Shown one piece after another: positions 1-6,273 of a DNA stretch of 32,017 nt. Where the stretch lies: IMG/VR virus record IMGVR_UViG_3300033571_000946, positions 1 to 32,017 of that record; one strand, 5' to 3'. The stretch comes from a virus. Position 1 is the stretch's first letter. Every line of letters starts with the position of its first letter. Below the pieces are notes generated by a model that made no database searches, had not been told where the DNA came from, and saw nothing but the letters and a program-made list of their open reading frames with translations. Made by a program: the position numbers and the translations under genes.

Positions 1-87
1 AGATCGGGATCGCCAAGCTCTCGTCATAAGGCTGTGGCTCAAAGAACTTTATTGGTTGTTTGGTTTCTTGCGCTAGTCGGGCGAGCT
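1..87. repeat. Terminal direct identity, left copy (circular contig overlap)
   Basis: These 87 bases are identical to the last 87 bases of the window (31931-32017). The repeat lies inside an open reading frame that reads through the joint without interruption. The simplest reading is a circular assembly whose overlap was not trimmed, giving a 31,930-bp unit. A true short terminal repeat is possible but less likely, because it sits in the middle of a gene. Confidence 0.93.
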
Positions 88-805
88 GGCGCTGGATGTG
101 TATACCCCAGTCATCCGATGGGTTGCCGAGCTTATCTTTACCCCTGCGCCATTGGCAATGGTTAGATCCTACGGCTGCTGCTGTGACTGAGCCTGTGTGC
201 TTTGCTAGTAGCTTTAGGGTTTCCCATTGAAAGGTTGCCTCTAGATCTACCTGTTCCATCAGGCTTAGATCGTTAGTAAACATTTGACCTGCGACATTGT
301 CAAAGCCTTCGATCGAATCACCGACATTGAGGAAGACTGCGTGTTCAGGCTTATGCTTCTTTAGAAAGGCATCTAGCTCTATCTGCTTCTGTGCTACGCG
401 CTCTATTAGATCCGTTGTATTACCGCGTGAACCGACCTTGCCTGTCTGAGTGTCTGACCATAAGACAACGATGGTTGATTGTTTGGTTTCTTTTTTAGCT
501 GGCTGAAACTTAGACGCGCGAGACCAGAGTAAACCTAGATTCTCTCCGCCTTGCTTTAGCCGAAAGTGGAAGCGGTAAGAGGTAAGCCATTCGCCATCGT
601 ATCTTTGCCAGCGTGAAGTGCGCGGGTTGCCGATAACTTCGTATTGCTCAGGATCGTAGCCAGCCTCTAATAAGAACTCAGTAAAGTCAGCGCCTTGCGG
701 TAGTCCGCGAGTTGTCGCAGTTCCCTCAGATCCGTCAAACTCAACCGCTGGTCTTCCGAATGGTGTTGGTTCTGGCTTCGGTGCTGGCTGTAAGTTGTCT
801 AGCAT
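1..805 (-). CDS. Metallophosphoesterase (MRE11/calcineurin-like), N-terminal 268 codons
   Basis: This gene is split by the contig ends: it starts at the ATG at 805, runs to base 1 and continues from 31930 to a stop at 31614, for 373 residues in total. The metallophosphoesterase motifs appear in order: SDTQTG (about 117-122), GDSIEG (162-167), GSNHC (213-217), HGH (277-279) and GHYHH (310-314). These are the metal ligands of calcineurin/MRE11-type phosphodiesterases. Actinophages often carry such a gene, annotated as an MRE11-like nuclease, but nuclease activity here is inferred. The first metal motif is D-x-Q rather than the usual D-x-H. The start overlaps the upstream stop as TAATG, which shows translational coupling. 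Confidence 0.88.
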   Translation of the reverse strand, partial: MLDNLQPAPKPEPTPFGRPAVEFDGSEGTATTRGLPQGADFTEFLLEAGYDPEQYEVIGNPRTSRWQRYDGEWLTSYRFHFRLKQGGENLGLLWSRASKFQPAKKETKQSTIVVLWSDTQTGKVGSRGNTTDLIERVAQKQIELDAFLKKHKPEHAVFLNVGDSIEGFDNVAGQMFTNDLSLMEQVDLEATFQWETLKLLAKHTGSVTAAAVGSNHCQWRRGKDKLGNPSDDWGIHIQRQLARLAQETKQPIKFFEPQPYDESLAIPI

Positions 806-1035
806 TACTTACCTAACTGTGCGCATGAGCATCGTTGAAGTTGGTGTTTGCGAATGATCTTGTCTGCGAGCGCTATTCCGCGTTGTTCTAATGCTACTGA
901 TAATGAGTGGGGAGTCCATTTGTTATCTGTCAAAGCAGTTTCTAGTATCTTACGATCCTTAGCTTCTAAGCTTTGAGTAATGGTTCGCACTTTACAGCTT
1001 GGTAGCTTTGCTATCGGTTGAAGGTTTTCTAGCAT
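805..1035 (-). CDS. Small conserved actinophage protein, possibly DNA-binding (76 aa)
   Basis: This is a small basic protein. Its middle (about 25-65) reads like a helical DNA-binding segment and it ends in a short Cys-rich tail (CSC). Proteins of this build often precede the metallophosphoesterase gene in actinophages, as here. The stop overlaps the next start (TAATG), and GGGACAGGACAG before the ATG serves as ribosome binding site. The function is not known; a helix-turn-helix role is only a guess. Confidence 0.7.
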   Translation of the reverse strand: MLENLQPIAKLPSCKVRTITQSLEAKDRKILETALTDNKWTPHSLSVALEQRGIALADKIIRKHQLQRCSCAQLGK

Positions 1036-1168
1036 CTGTCCTGTCCCTATCCTGAATGCGCTGGATCTGCTTGACTATCCACATAAAGGCAATGCCTATC
1101 GCACTAAAGTAAAGAATTACTAAAGCAAGCGCAACTAGTATTACTCCTGCGATTGTCTCTATTGTCAT
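992..1168 (-). CDS. Small single-span membrane protein (58 aa)
   Basis: The frame starts with ATG at 1168, two bases after the stop of the upstream gene. It encodes an N-terminal hydrophobic segment (about residues 5-33) followed by a charged tail rich in K, R, D and Q. It overlaps the next gene by 44 bases, which is long but not unusual in this compact block. One membrane span with a cytoplasmic tail is the likely topology. The function is unknown. Confidence 0.6.
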   Translation of the reverse strand: MTIETIAGVILVALALVILYFSAIGIAFMWIVKQIQRIQDRDRTDARKPSTDSKATKL

Positions 1169-1170
1169 TC

Positions 1171-1440
1171 TTATTCCTCTTTCATTCCGAACTCATAGCC
1201 AGCGACATTCGCGCTTAGATTGAACCTTACAGTAGTTATCTTGACACCACAAGATTCTGTCAGCGTGTTTAGTGCGTCTACCCATAGCTTTGTGCCTGAG
1301 AATGGGTTAGTGCCTATGGGGACATTTACAGTTATTGCCCAATGCCCCTCTAGTTTCCCGCCATTCTCTGCGATTTCCCGTATCTCAGGGATCGTAAACT
1401 GCGCTTCCCAACGCTTCGATGTGCCTCGTTCTTCGGTCAT
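1171..1440 (-). CDS. Hypothetical protein (89 aa)
   Basis: No family is recognised. The sequence is mixed alpha/beta with an amphipathic N-terminus and looks like a small soluble domain. Its start overlaps the preceding stop in an ATGA tetranucleotide (1437-1440), so it is translated as part of the tightly packed small-gene operon. An opposite-strand frame over the same bases lacks such context and is a shadow. Confidence 0.65.
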   Translation of the reverse strand: MTEERGTSKRWEAQFTIPEIREIAENGGKLEGHWAITVNVPIGTNPFSGTKLWVDALNTLTESCGVKITTVRFNLSANVAGYEFGMKEE

Positions 1441-1571
1441 TTCACACCAACTCTCTTAGTTATTGTTGCTCTTTCATTATCTATCACTTCAAAGCAATTA
1501 CCGCAGATTGCGACACGAGTTTCTTTAGAACTAGAGTCGCGCCATTTCTCGCATATCGGGCAGAGCTTCAT
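1437..1571 (-). CDS. Small zinc-ribbon protein (44 aa)
   Basis: The frame from ATG 1571 to TGA 1437 encodes 44 residues with two Cys pairs, CPIC at 4-7 and CGNC at 23-26, a typical four-cysteine zinc ribbon. It overlaps its neighbours on both sides by ATGA junctions, which strongly supports it as a real gene. Such ribbons bind nucleic acid or protein partners; its target is unknown. Confidence 0.72.
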   Translation of the reverse strand: MKLCPICEKWRDSSSKETRVAICGNCFEVIDNERATITKRVGVK

Positions 1572-1780
1572 GATTCCTCTACTATCTCAACCACGCGCTC
1601 TAGGATCTTTAGATCTGCGTTAGTGATAATTACCGCGTCAGCTAGTAGGTTTTTGATAATCATTTCCCTAACAAACTGGCTCATCTCACTACTACCCTTG
1701 GCATACCCTCTGCCATAGCCATCCGCCCAAACTCCTGCCATGCGCTTGTGAGCCTCACTTAGTTTCTTCTTACCGAACAT
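1568..1780 (-). CDS. Hypothetical small helical protein (70 aa)
   Basis: The protein has a basic N-terminus, a glycine/tyrosine stretch (GYGRGYAKG at about 21-29) and a helical C-terminal half. No family is recognised. It is joined to the next gene by an ATGA overlap and overlaps the previous gene by 11 bases, so it belongs to the small-gene operon. Confidence 0.65.
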   Translation of the reverse strand: MFGKKKLSEAHKRMAGVWADGYGRGYAKGSSEMSQFVREMIIKNLLADAVIITNADLKILERVVEIVEES

Positions 1781-2036
1781 TTACTTGTCCTATCTTTAGT
1801 TCTTTCTTGACAAATTCCCAGAAGTCGTCATAGTCAATAACATTCTTCTCGCTTGTTGCGATTAGCCACGCCGAATAATGACCATGACACATCTGCCTAG
1901 ATCGCGCTGGTTTAGAGCAACCCTCGGTTATACAATCTGGTGCTTGTGTTAGGCGATACTGCTGGTAATGAAGTTCGCAGAAGCCTTTGCCATGATGCGG
2001 TCTATCGCAATCTGTTATCTGACAAGTCCTTAGCAT
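1770..2036 (-). CDS. Double zinc-knuckle protein (88 aa)
   Basis: Two tandem repeats of the pattern C-x4-C, then C-x2-H, then Y are visible: CQITDC with CELHY, and CITEGC with CHGHY. This pattern recurs in small phage proteins and in HNH-related zinc domains, but no catalytic HNH core is visible. The start was set at ATG 2036 because it overlaps the upstream stop as TAATG; the longer reading back to 2108 would run deep into the preceding gene. The function is unknown; nucleic-acid binding is plausible. Confidence 0.72.
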   Translation of the reverse strand: MLRTCQITDCDRPHHGKGFCELHYQQYRLTQAPDCITEGCSKPARSRQMCHGHYSAWLIATSEKNVIDYDDFWEFVKKELKIGQVNVR

Positions 2037-2257
2037 TATCCCTTCACCACTTCTGCCATTAGATAATCGAAAGCATTCACCCATGATTCGCAACCTGCGC
2101 AATCGCAAGCGGTGTGTTCTTTTAGATCCCTAAGCAATCGCACAACTCGTTCGCGTTCAGTTCGCAGCCCTTGGTTGAACGCTTTGATAGTCGCGCTCGC
2201 GATAATACTTTGTAGATCTCCCGAAGCAGCTTCGGAAATGAGTGGTCGTTCGCTCAT
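2036..2257 (-). CDS. Hypothetical protein (73 aa)
   Basis: The start at 2257 is preferred to the one at 2272 because it forms an ATGA overlap with the upstream stop and is preceded by GGGAG at a proper distance. The protein is helical, with a charged central helix and a CDCAGC cluster near residue 50. No family is recognised. Confidence 0.65.
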   Translation of the reverse strand: MSERPLISEAASGDLQSIIASATIKAFNQGLRTERERVVRLLRDLKEHTACDCAGCESWVNAFDYLMAEVVKG

Positions 2258-2538
2258 AGTGTTGTCTCCCAAACTATTGCGTTGCGCCCAGTTTTTAGTT
2301 TCTGGCGAGCGCCTGTGTCTCTAACTAACCCAGCTTGAACTAGCTCTGAGCGTCTAGATCTGACACCTGATTCCGTCACGATGAGGCGTGAACCAGTTCT
2401 AAGCGTTTCGTATAGATCGGTATCGGTCATTGGGGTCATTAGCCTTTGAAGTATTTCCTGCTTCAGCGGGGTAATGTTTGTCACAGACATCGCAGCCTCA
2501 TGGCTGGTTTCGGGATCTGTTGTTCTTGCGTTAGGCAT
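2254..2538 (-). CDS. Winged-helix DNA-binding protein (94 aa)
   Basis: The sequence fits a small phage winged-helix domain: an N-terminal ETSHEAA helix, a segment reading KQEILQRL, then SGVRSRRSELVQAGLV as the recognition helix, and a wing with GRNAIVW. This layout is common in small actinophage proteins whose targets are unknown. The ribosome binding site is GAAAGGACAAG, shared with several gene starts here. It may regulate the early operon, but that is inference. Confidence 0.7.
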   Translation of the reverse strand: MPNARTTDPETSHEAAMSVTNITPLKQEILQRLMTPMTDTDLYETLRTGSRLIVTESGVRSRRSELVQAGLVRDTGARQKLKTGRNAIVWETTL

Positions 2539-2777
2539 TACTCTTGTCCTTTCTTGTTTTTGTAACTGTAAATTGCGTCTGAGATTAGATCGGGGACACC
2601 TTCCCAGACATCCCAGTTGCCGAGGGAATCTGCGACTTCACCGAACTCATCATTTGTCACTTGAGCGTCTTCGTCTTGTTCAAAATCTTCGCGTGTGTAG
2701 TACTGCCAGATAACAAACTCATCTGGGTCCACATACTTTTGTAGGATCTCAATTAGTTCTTTAGCTGTCGTTGCCAT
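2538..2777 (-). CDS. Hypothetical acidic protein (79 aa)
   Basis: The protein is strongly acidic and aromatic, with no family recognised. It begins with an amphipathic helix (about 5-15). Both junctions are 1-base TAATG-type overlaps. Small acidic early proteins of lytic phages sometimes bind and inhibit host enzymes, but nothing in the sequence identifies a target. Confidence 0.65.
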   Translation of the reverse strand: MATTAKELIEILQKYVDPDEFVIWQYYTREDFEQDEDAQVTNDEFGEVADSLGNWDVWEGVPDLISDAIYSYKNKKGQE

Positions 2778-3088
2778 CAGTTATCTTCCTTGTCTTTTAG
2801 TATTTCCTGATAGATCTCGTTAGTGGTGGCGTGATAGTACTCGTAGAGATCTGTGGTCATGAGCGCGGTGATCCCAACTTCTTCTGGGATAACCCCGCCG
2901 TATTGTTCTTTCCAGTTATCTGTGTATTCGCTAGGCATTTTTTGCCAGTCTTCGATAATCTCCCCGTAATAAATCGGGACAAAGCCATCAGCCATTTCAG
3001 CTAATCGGTCTTCGGGATAAGTGTCTTCGGCTAGTTCTTCCCATTCTTCTTCAATGGCTTTCTTGATCTCGTCATAGTTGAATCTCAT
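2777..3088 (-). CDS. Hypothetical acidic protein (103 aa)
   Basis: This is another acidic, Tyr/Glu/Asp-rich protein of no recognised family, similar in character to its downstream neighbour. The ribosome binding site GAAAGGACAAG lies within the end of the upstream helix-turn-helix gene, and the start overlaps that gene's stop as ATGA. Confidence 0.67.
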   Translation of the reverse strand: MRFNYDEIKKAIEEEWEELAEDTYPEDRLAEMADGFVPIYYGEIIEDWQKMPSEYTDNWKEQYGGVIPEEVGITALMTTDLYEYYHATTNEIYQEILKDKEDN

Positions 3089-3252
3089 GAGACTTGTCCT
3101 TTCAAATAATTGTTTAGTTCGGTTTTATTTACGCGCAACAGCTTCGGTCCAACCCTTACTGCGGTTAGATCGCCATTGGCGATTAGTCGGTATACGGTGT
3201 TTAGGTGAACCCCAAGCGCATCCGCAACTTGTTTAGGTGTTAGTAGTTCCAT
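3085..3252 (-). CDS. Excisionase/MerR-type helix-turn-helix protein (55 aa)
   Basis: The short frame from ATG 3252 encodes the typical excisionase-like HTH: LTPKQVADALGVHLNTV followed by YRLIANGDLTAVRVG and a K/R-rich wing. This is the fold used by phage excisionases, AlpA-type regulators and terminase small subunits. No integrase is encoded in the genome, so a regulatory role is more likely than excision. It overlaps the upstream gene by 20 bases and the downstream one by ATGA. Confidence 0.8.
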   Translation of the reverse strand: MELLTPKQVADALGVHLNTVYRLIANGDLTAVRVGPKLLRVNKTELNNYLKGQVS

Positions 3253-3457
3253 GTATCTCTCCTTTTTTGATTAGCTGGCTAATCTCATGACTAACCATTT
3301 TTGCTTCTTCGACTTTTAGTTCTAGCTCGCGGATCAGGTTTAGATCTTCCTCGCCTCTATCCGCTTCGCCCAAGCCGTAAAGTATTTCTGCTATGAGATT
3401 GTCTCGCAATCTTTGTAGGCGCATGAGCCTAAGCGTTTCGCCATCTTCCTCAAACAT
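3233..3457 (-). CDS. Hypothetical coiled-coil protein (74 aa)
   Basis: The protein is almost wholly helical, with heptad-like spacing of leucines over residues 8-60 and many Glu and Arg. No family is recognised. It starts in a TGATG overlap with the upstream stop and ends inside the helix-turn-helix gene. Confidence 0.62.
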   Translation of the reverse strand: MFEEDGETLRLMRLQRLRDNLIAEILYGLGEADRGEEDLNLIRELELKVEEAKMVSHEISQLIKKGEIHGTTNT

Positions 3458-3621
3458 CAGAGCTTTGGATTCTCTAAGCGGTCATTGGCAATCTTCTCAA
3501 TCTGTCGTTGCCACAGTTCATCCTTAGCATCCTGAACTAGATCTTCAATCAGCGGTGTGCCGTCATTCTTTTCAATGAATTTGACTAACGCGTCTTCGGT
3601 TAGTTTCTCGAAGCCTGTCAT
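3457..3621 (-). CDS. Hypothetical small protein (54 aa)
   Basis: The frame from ATG 3621 to TGA 3457 encodes 54 charged, helical residues. It is linked to the upstream gene by ATGA and to the downstream one by TGATG, which is the main evidence that it is translated. The function is unknown. Confidence 0.66.
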   Translation of the reverse strand: MTGFEKLTEDALVKFIEKNDGTPLIEDLVQDAKDELWQRQIEKIANDRLENPKL

Positions 3622-3845
3622 TCTGCCACCGCGAATTTCTCAAGCTCATACTTTAGATTGGTGCGGAAGGTCGCAAGCACTTCGTATCTTGCCCACGCTA
3701 GATCGCACTCGCGCTTTAGTTCTGCGACCTCAGACTTCTTGCCAAACTTGATAGCTAGAAGTTTCTCGGTGAGTAGTTCTTCGTAAAGGTACTCTAGGGT
3801 TTCTAGTTCTGCTTCGATCATCTGGATCGGTTTTGCTATTGTCAT
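3618..3845 (-). CDS. Hypothetical coiled-coil protein, first gene of the leftward small-gene operon (75 aa)
   Basis: This helical protein has long charged segments, with heptad-like leucines at about 10-30 and a basic middle. It is the first gene after the promoter at 3892-3915. The leader GATAAGGACAA sits just before its ATG at 3845. The function is unknown; its position suggests expression as soon as this promoter fires. Confidence 0.68.
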   Translation of the reverse strand: MTIAKPIQMIEAELETLEYLYEELLTEKLLAIKFGKKSEVAELKRECDLAWARYEVLATFRTNLKYELEKFAVAE

Positions 3846-3869
3846 TTTTTTGTCCTTATCTTTAGTGCC

Positions 3870-3915
3870 TTAGCGCTTTGCTAATACAATTACTATACCC
3901 CGTTTGACCCCTATT
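3870..3915 (-). promoter_or_regulatory. Leftward promoter P1 with 5'-end hairpin
   Basis: Reading leftward, bases 3915 to 3892 carry AATAG, GGTCAAA and GGGGTATA blocks ending in a TATAGT -10 hexamer. The same core occurs at 22615-22638 with 21 of 24 bases identical. There is no good -35 hexamer, so an activator or extended -10 recognition is likely. About seven bases downstream, at the expected transcript start, lies a hairpin with stem TTAGC/GCTAA and a 5-nt loop (3884-3870). The first gene starts at 3845. Confidence 0.72.
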
Positions 3916-4160
3916 CGCCCCTGTTAGCACCTAATCTGTATAACTTTTTCATAACGGGCTGGGATAGTAGTCAGCGCTCGGTTTTTTATTTTCTATCGGC
4001 GTTTCGCGCGTTGAGTAGAGCTGGCGAGGGTTTTAGGCTAAACAGCCCTGTGAGGCTCGCTGACGGGTCGGATCCCCGCGCTGGGGTAATCGGGTCGCTA
4101 TTAGTCTTCTCGGCGCTTGATGGGTCTTCAGGGGTCTTAGTAGCCCTGACTCGGTTTGGG
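3916..4160. other. Non-coding regulatory stretch upstream of P1
   Basis: No supported gene lies in this 245-base stretch. It holds a weak hairpin followed by six T on the plus strand (about 3958-3987), a CCCC/GGGG mini-hairpin at 4074-4086, and a 15-base sequence at 4038-4052 whose reverse complement recurs exactly at 22747-22761 in the other large non-coding region. It separates the end of the rusA transcript from the P1 promoter. A rightward open frame across it has no ribosome binding site. Confidence 0.5.
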
Positions 4161-4541
4161 TTAGATCCTAGAAATCTGGATAACCACGCCTGCTGGCGTT
4201 CCGTAAACCTTCTCTGCGTGCCATTCGATTATTTGGGCATCGTCAATTAGGTATTTACAGTCGATACTCAACGCGTCTCCGATGGCGCGCTGAAGTTTGT
4301 CGAGATCTGGTGGGACAGTTGGTAGTTCGCGAGTGACAGTTTTGGGTTTGTTGAAAGTAAAGATTACTGTCACGGCAACTGGATCGGGGTGAGCGGGTTC
4401 GCCAGCTTGTTCCCTAACTACTTGCGCAATCTTCTCGCGCCACTCTTTTAGTTTGGGAGACTTACTAACGATCCGCCCACCGCCAACATGCTTCATAGAA
4501 CCTTGTGGGACTGGTTGCCCAAGAACCACAAAGGTATCCAT
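4161..4541 (-). CDS. rusA: RusA-family Holliday junction resolvase (126 aa)
   Basis: The RusA signature is clear: a GQPVPQGSMK start, then PPDLDKLQRAIGDAL (about 77-91) and YLIDDAQI (97-104), supplying the conserved acidic residues (D79, D81, D89, D100/D101) that bind metal. RusA dimers cut Holliday junctions and in phages resolve recombination intermediates before packaging. The length matches the family. The gene closes the recombination/replication operon and overlaps the SSB-like gene as TAATG. Confidence 0.92.
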   Translation of the reverse strand: MDTFVVLGQPVPQGSMKHVGGGRIVSKSPKLKEWREKIAQVVREQAGEPAHPDPVAVTVIFTFNKPKTVTRELPTVPPDLDKLQRAIGDALSIDCKYLIDDAQIIEWHAEKVYGTPAGVVIQISRI

Positions 4542-4822
4542 TAGAACGGGGTGTCTGCTGAATCGAAGACTGGGTTGTTCACATGGATCGCTGCGACCTG
4601 CTTCGGCTGACCATTCTTGTCAGTATATTCTTCTAGTCGCACGCTGAGATCCCCAGTAATCTTTTCTAGCTTCGCGCCTTGTAGCTGTGGTGTGTTCGAC
4701 CAGATCTTGTAGTAGAGCTTCTTTTCAGATCCGCTTGCGTCTTTAGAGCTAACGCTTACTGTGTATCCCTTTTGCCCCAATAGGTTTTCTACTGTTGCGT
4801 TTTCGATTATTACTTTAGCCAA
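4541..4822 (-). CDS. SSB-like single-strand DNA-binding protein (93 aa)
   Basis: The protein is beta-rich (AKVIIENATVENLL onward), in keeping with a compact OB fold. It ends in an acidic tail with terminal Asp-Thr-Pro-Phe, like the DxPF tail by which bacterial SSB recruits repair proteins. A TTG start at 4822 is preferred: AGAAAGG lies just upstream and the gap to the preceding gene is then 17 bases, whereas the start at 4882 would run into that gene. It sits between the initiator and rusA, as expected for a replication protein. The family call rests on fold character and tail. Confidence 0.65.
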   Translation of the reverse strand: MAKVIIENATVENLLGQKGYTVSVSSKDASGSEKKLYYKIWSNTPQLQGAKLEKITGDLSVRLEEYTDKNGQPKQVAAIHVNNPVFDSADTPF

Positions 4823-4839
4823 GGTGTCTTGCCTTTCTC

Positions 4840-5094
4840 TTATTTGATGTGTTCTGGGTTGATACAGTCCCGATGACCGCATTCCCTTTCGCCAGCCATA
4901 AAGATCTTCCCATTATGAACTGGATTGTCATCGCGGTCAAAATCTCCACGCCACGCCAAACAAGTCTCGCCATTCGCATAGCGTATAACATGCTCGACTT
5001 TGACACGACAACCGCGACAAGTCTCATTCTTAGTCCTCTTAGTCGGTAGCTCGCGGTCAATACCGCACCGCGCACATACCCGCTTAGGTTCCAT
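4840..5094 (-). CDS. Zinc-binding protein with HNH-like C-terminus (84 aa)
   Basis: There are two Cys pairs near the N-terminus (CARC at 7-10 and CRGC at 26-29) and a C-terminal CGHRDCINPEHI motif, which resembles the zinc/HNH half-motif of endonuclease VII-type proteins. The central segment GDFDRDDNPV is seen in related small phage proteins. It may be a small nuclease or only a structural zinc protein. A second minus-strand frame over the same bases is a shadow. Confidence 0.65.
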   Translation of the reverse strand: MEPKRVCARCGIDRELPTKRTKNETCRGCRVKVEHVIRYANGETCLAWRGDFDRDDNPVHNGKIFMAGERECGHRDCINPEHIK

Positions 5095-5103
5095 GTTTTC
5101 ATT

Positions 5104-5937
5104 CTAGTCATTTTTAGCACCATTTGGCTGCGAGCGCAAGCACTTCCGACATAGAACTAACTTCGCGCCATGCTCACAGATCGGCATAGGCGAAGCCTCA
5201 GCGGTGACCGCTAGTAGCTTCTGAGTGTTGGCAAGATCCTTTTGGCGCTTTAGTTCCCGCTGAACCTTAGCCCGTTCAGCTAGTTCTTCAGGGGTCAGCT
5301 TGCGCTCAGGGTAAGGGTCATCGTTCCAGCCCTCGCGGTTTAGCCAAGTCGTTGGGTAAGGGACATACTGAAGATCGGGTAAGTTGGGATCCTGTGAGAG
5401 CCGTAGCGCGCCTGCTATGACATCGGCTTCGTAATCGCCAGTAGCGCCAGCGTAGCGACCCCTAGCAGCCTCATACGCCTTCCTAGCGCTATTCTTGCCA
5501 ACCTTACGCGGGTAGCTTTCCCAGAACTCACCGAATCTATCTAAAGTAGGCATATCTTTCTTTAGATTGGTTTTCTTAATATTGATCTTCTTATGTATTG
5601 CCTTTTCCGATGACGGGAAACCCGATGACGGGAAACCCGATGACGGATCCACAGTAGTCCAAATGCTTTCCGCGAACTTGTTATCCTCGCCCCTAGCCTG
5701 TTCACGCTTTAGGTAGCCAGCCTGTTCTAGCTCGTTGATCGCGTTGCGAATAAGATCTATACCGCATTGGTTTGCTTCGGCTAATGACCTAATGGATAAT
5801 CGCCAGCCAACACTATGGCTATGAAGTTGCGCTAGTAAGCCAATCGCCTTTAGGCTTAGGCGCTCATCGCGTAGCCAGCGGTTAGGCATACGGGTAAAGC
5901 TCTCATCGAAATCGTGCGCGCCTCTAATAATCGGCAT
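5104..5937 (-). CDS. Replication initiator / replisome organizer (277 aa)
   Basis: The N-terminal 95 residues form a winged-helix domain of the phage initiator type (LSLKAIGLLAQLHSHS, then SIRSLAEANQCG and AINELEQAGYLKREQ). A repetitive basic linker (about 97-130, SSGFPSSGFP then lysine-rich) leads to a C-terminal domain with FWESYPRKVGK and PTTWLNREGWNDD, motifs shared by phage replication proteins that load the host helicase. The last residues carry a CEHG...CRKC zinc motif. No DNA polymerase or helicase is encoded, so it must recruit the host replisome. The linker DNA carries tandem repeats. The start is preceded by GAAAGGACAAG. Confidence 0.82.
   Translation of the reverse strand: MPIIRGAHDFDESFTRMPNRWLRDERLSLKAIGLLAQLHSHSVGWRLSIRSLAEANQCGIDLIRNAINELEQAGYLKREQARGEDNKFAESIWTTVDPSSGFPSSGFPSSEKAIHKKINIKKTNLKKDMPTLDRFGEFWESYPRKVGKNSARKAYEAARGRYAGATGDYEADVIAGALRLSQDPNLPDLQYVPYPTTWLNREGWNDDPYPERKLTPEELAERAKVQRELKRQKDLANTQKLLAVTAEASPMPICEHGAKLVLCRKCLRSQPNGAKND
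5551..5646. other. Candidate replication origin: AT-rich block plus 15-bp iterons
   Basis: Two perfect tandem copies of a 15-bp unit (CCGATGACGGGAAAC, 5607-5621 and 5622-5636) and a partial third (5637-5646) lie inside the initiator gene, next to an AT-rich stretch (about 5551-5606). Phage lambda has the same design: its origin lies in gene O, with iterons and an AT-rich region in the segment between the two protein domains. Origin function is inferred from this layout alone. The repeats also encode the in-frame SSGFP repeat. Confidence 0.5.
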
Positions 5938-5949
5938 TACTTGTCCTTT

Positions 5950-6273
5950 CTAGATTGGTTCTTTGGTGTAATCGTCTTTCAATCGGTAGGTGAATCCAGT
6001 CATCGCGTCATAGACAGGCACGACTAGGGGATCTTCCCAGTTCTTTAGTTTCCATCCGTATAACCTAGCGTCTTCTGCCACCTGTGAAGCGTGTTCCATG
6101 TCCCCATTCAGCTGAGCGCAGACCAGAAGAATGTTTGCTGGGTTGTCTAGGCGCTTAGATCCGCCCATTCCCCTATTCTTGCGGTGGTGCGGAACTAAGT
6201 AAGGAACACCAATGCCACAATGAGGACAGTAAGGATCGCGAGCTTGAAACTTCTTGAATTCATTTGGGGTCAT
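5950..6273 (-). CDS. HNH-type zinc-binding nuclease-like protein (107 aa)
   Basis: CPHCG near residue 17 is followed by VPHHRKNRGMGGSKRLDNPANILLVC split over about 28-52, then N and H residues, matching the C-x2-C plus HHR...N...H order of HNH endonucleases. Similar small proteins sit beside phage initiators. It could be a homing-type or processing nuclease. The start is 12 bases after the preceding stop and its stop overlaps nothing downstream except the initiator leader. Confidence 0.75.
   Translation of the reverse strand: MTPNEFKKFQARDPYCPHCGIGVPYLVPHHRKNRGMGGSKRLDNPANILLVCAQLNGDMEHASQVAEDARLYGWKLKNWEDPLVVPVYDAMTGFTYRLKDDYTKEPI

Noticed and set aside
4011-4250. Plus-strand frame of 79 codons in the non-coding region and rusA
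   Set aside because: No ribosome binding site or family match; it overlaps the 3' end of rusA and faces against all neighbours.
4815-5123. Minus-strand frame of 102 codons overlapping the zinc protein
   Set aside because: Out of frame with the Cys-pair protein, which has the better composition, motif content and spacing.
5607-5646. Tandem 15-bp repeats as a CRISPR array
   Set aside because: The units abut with no spacers and lie in frame within a coding region; origin iterons are the better reading.
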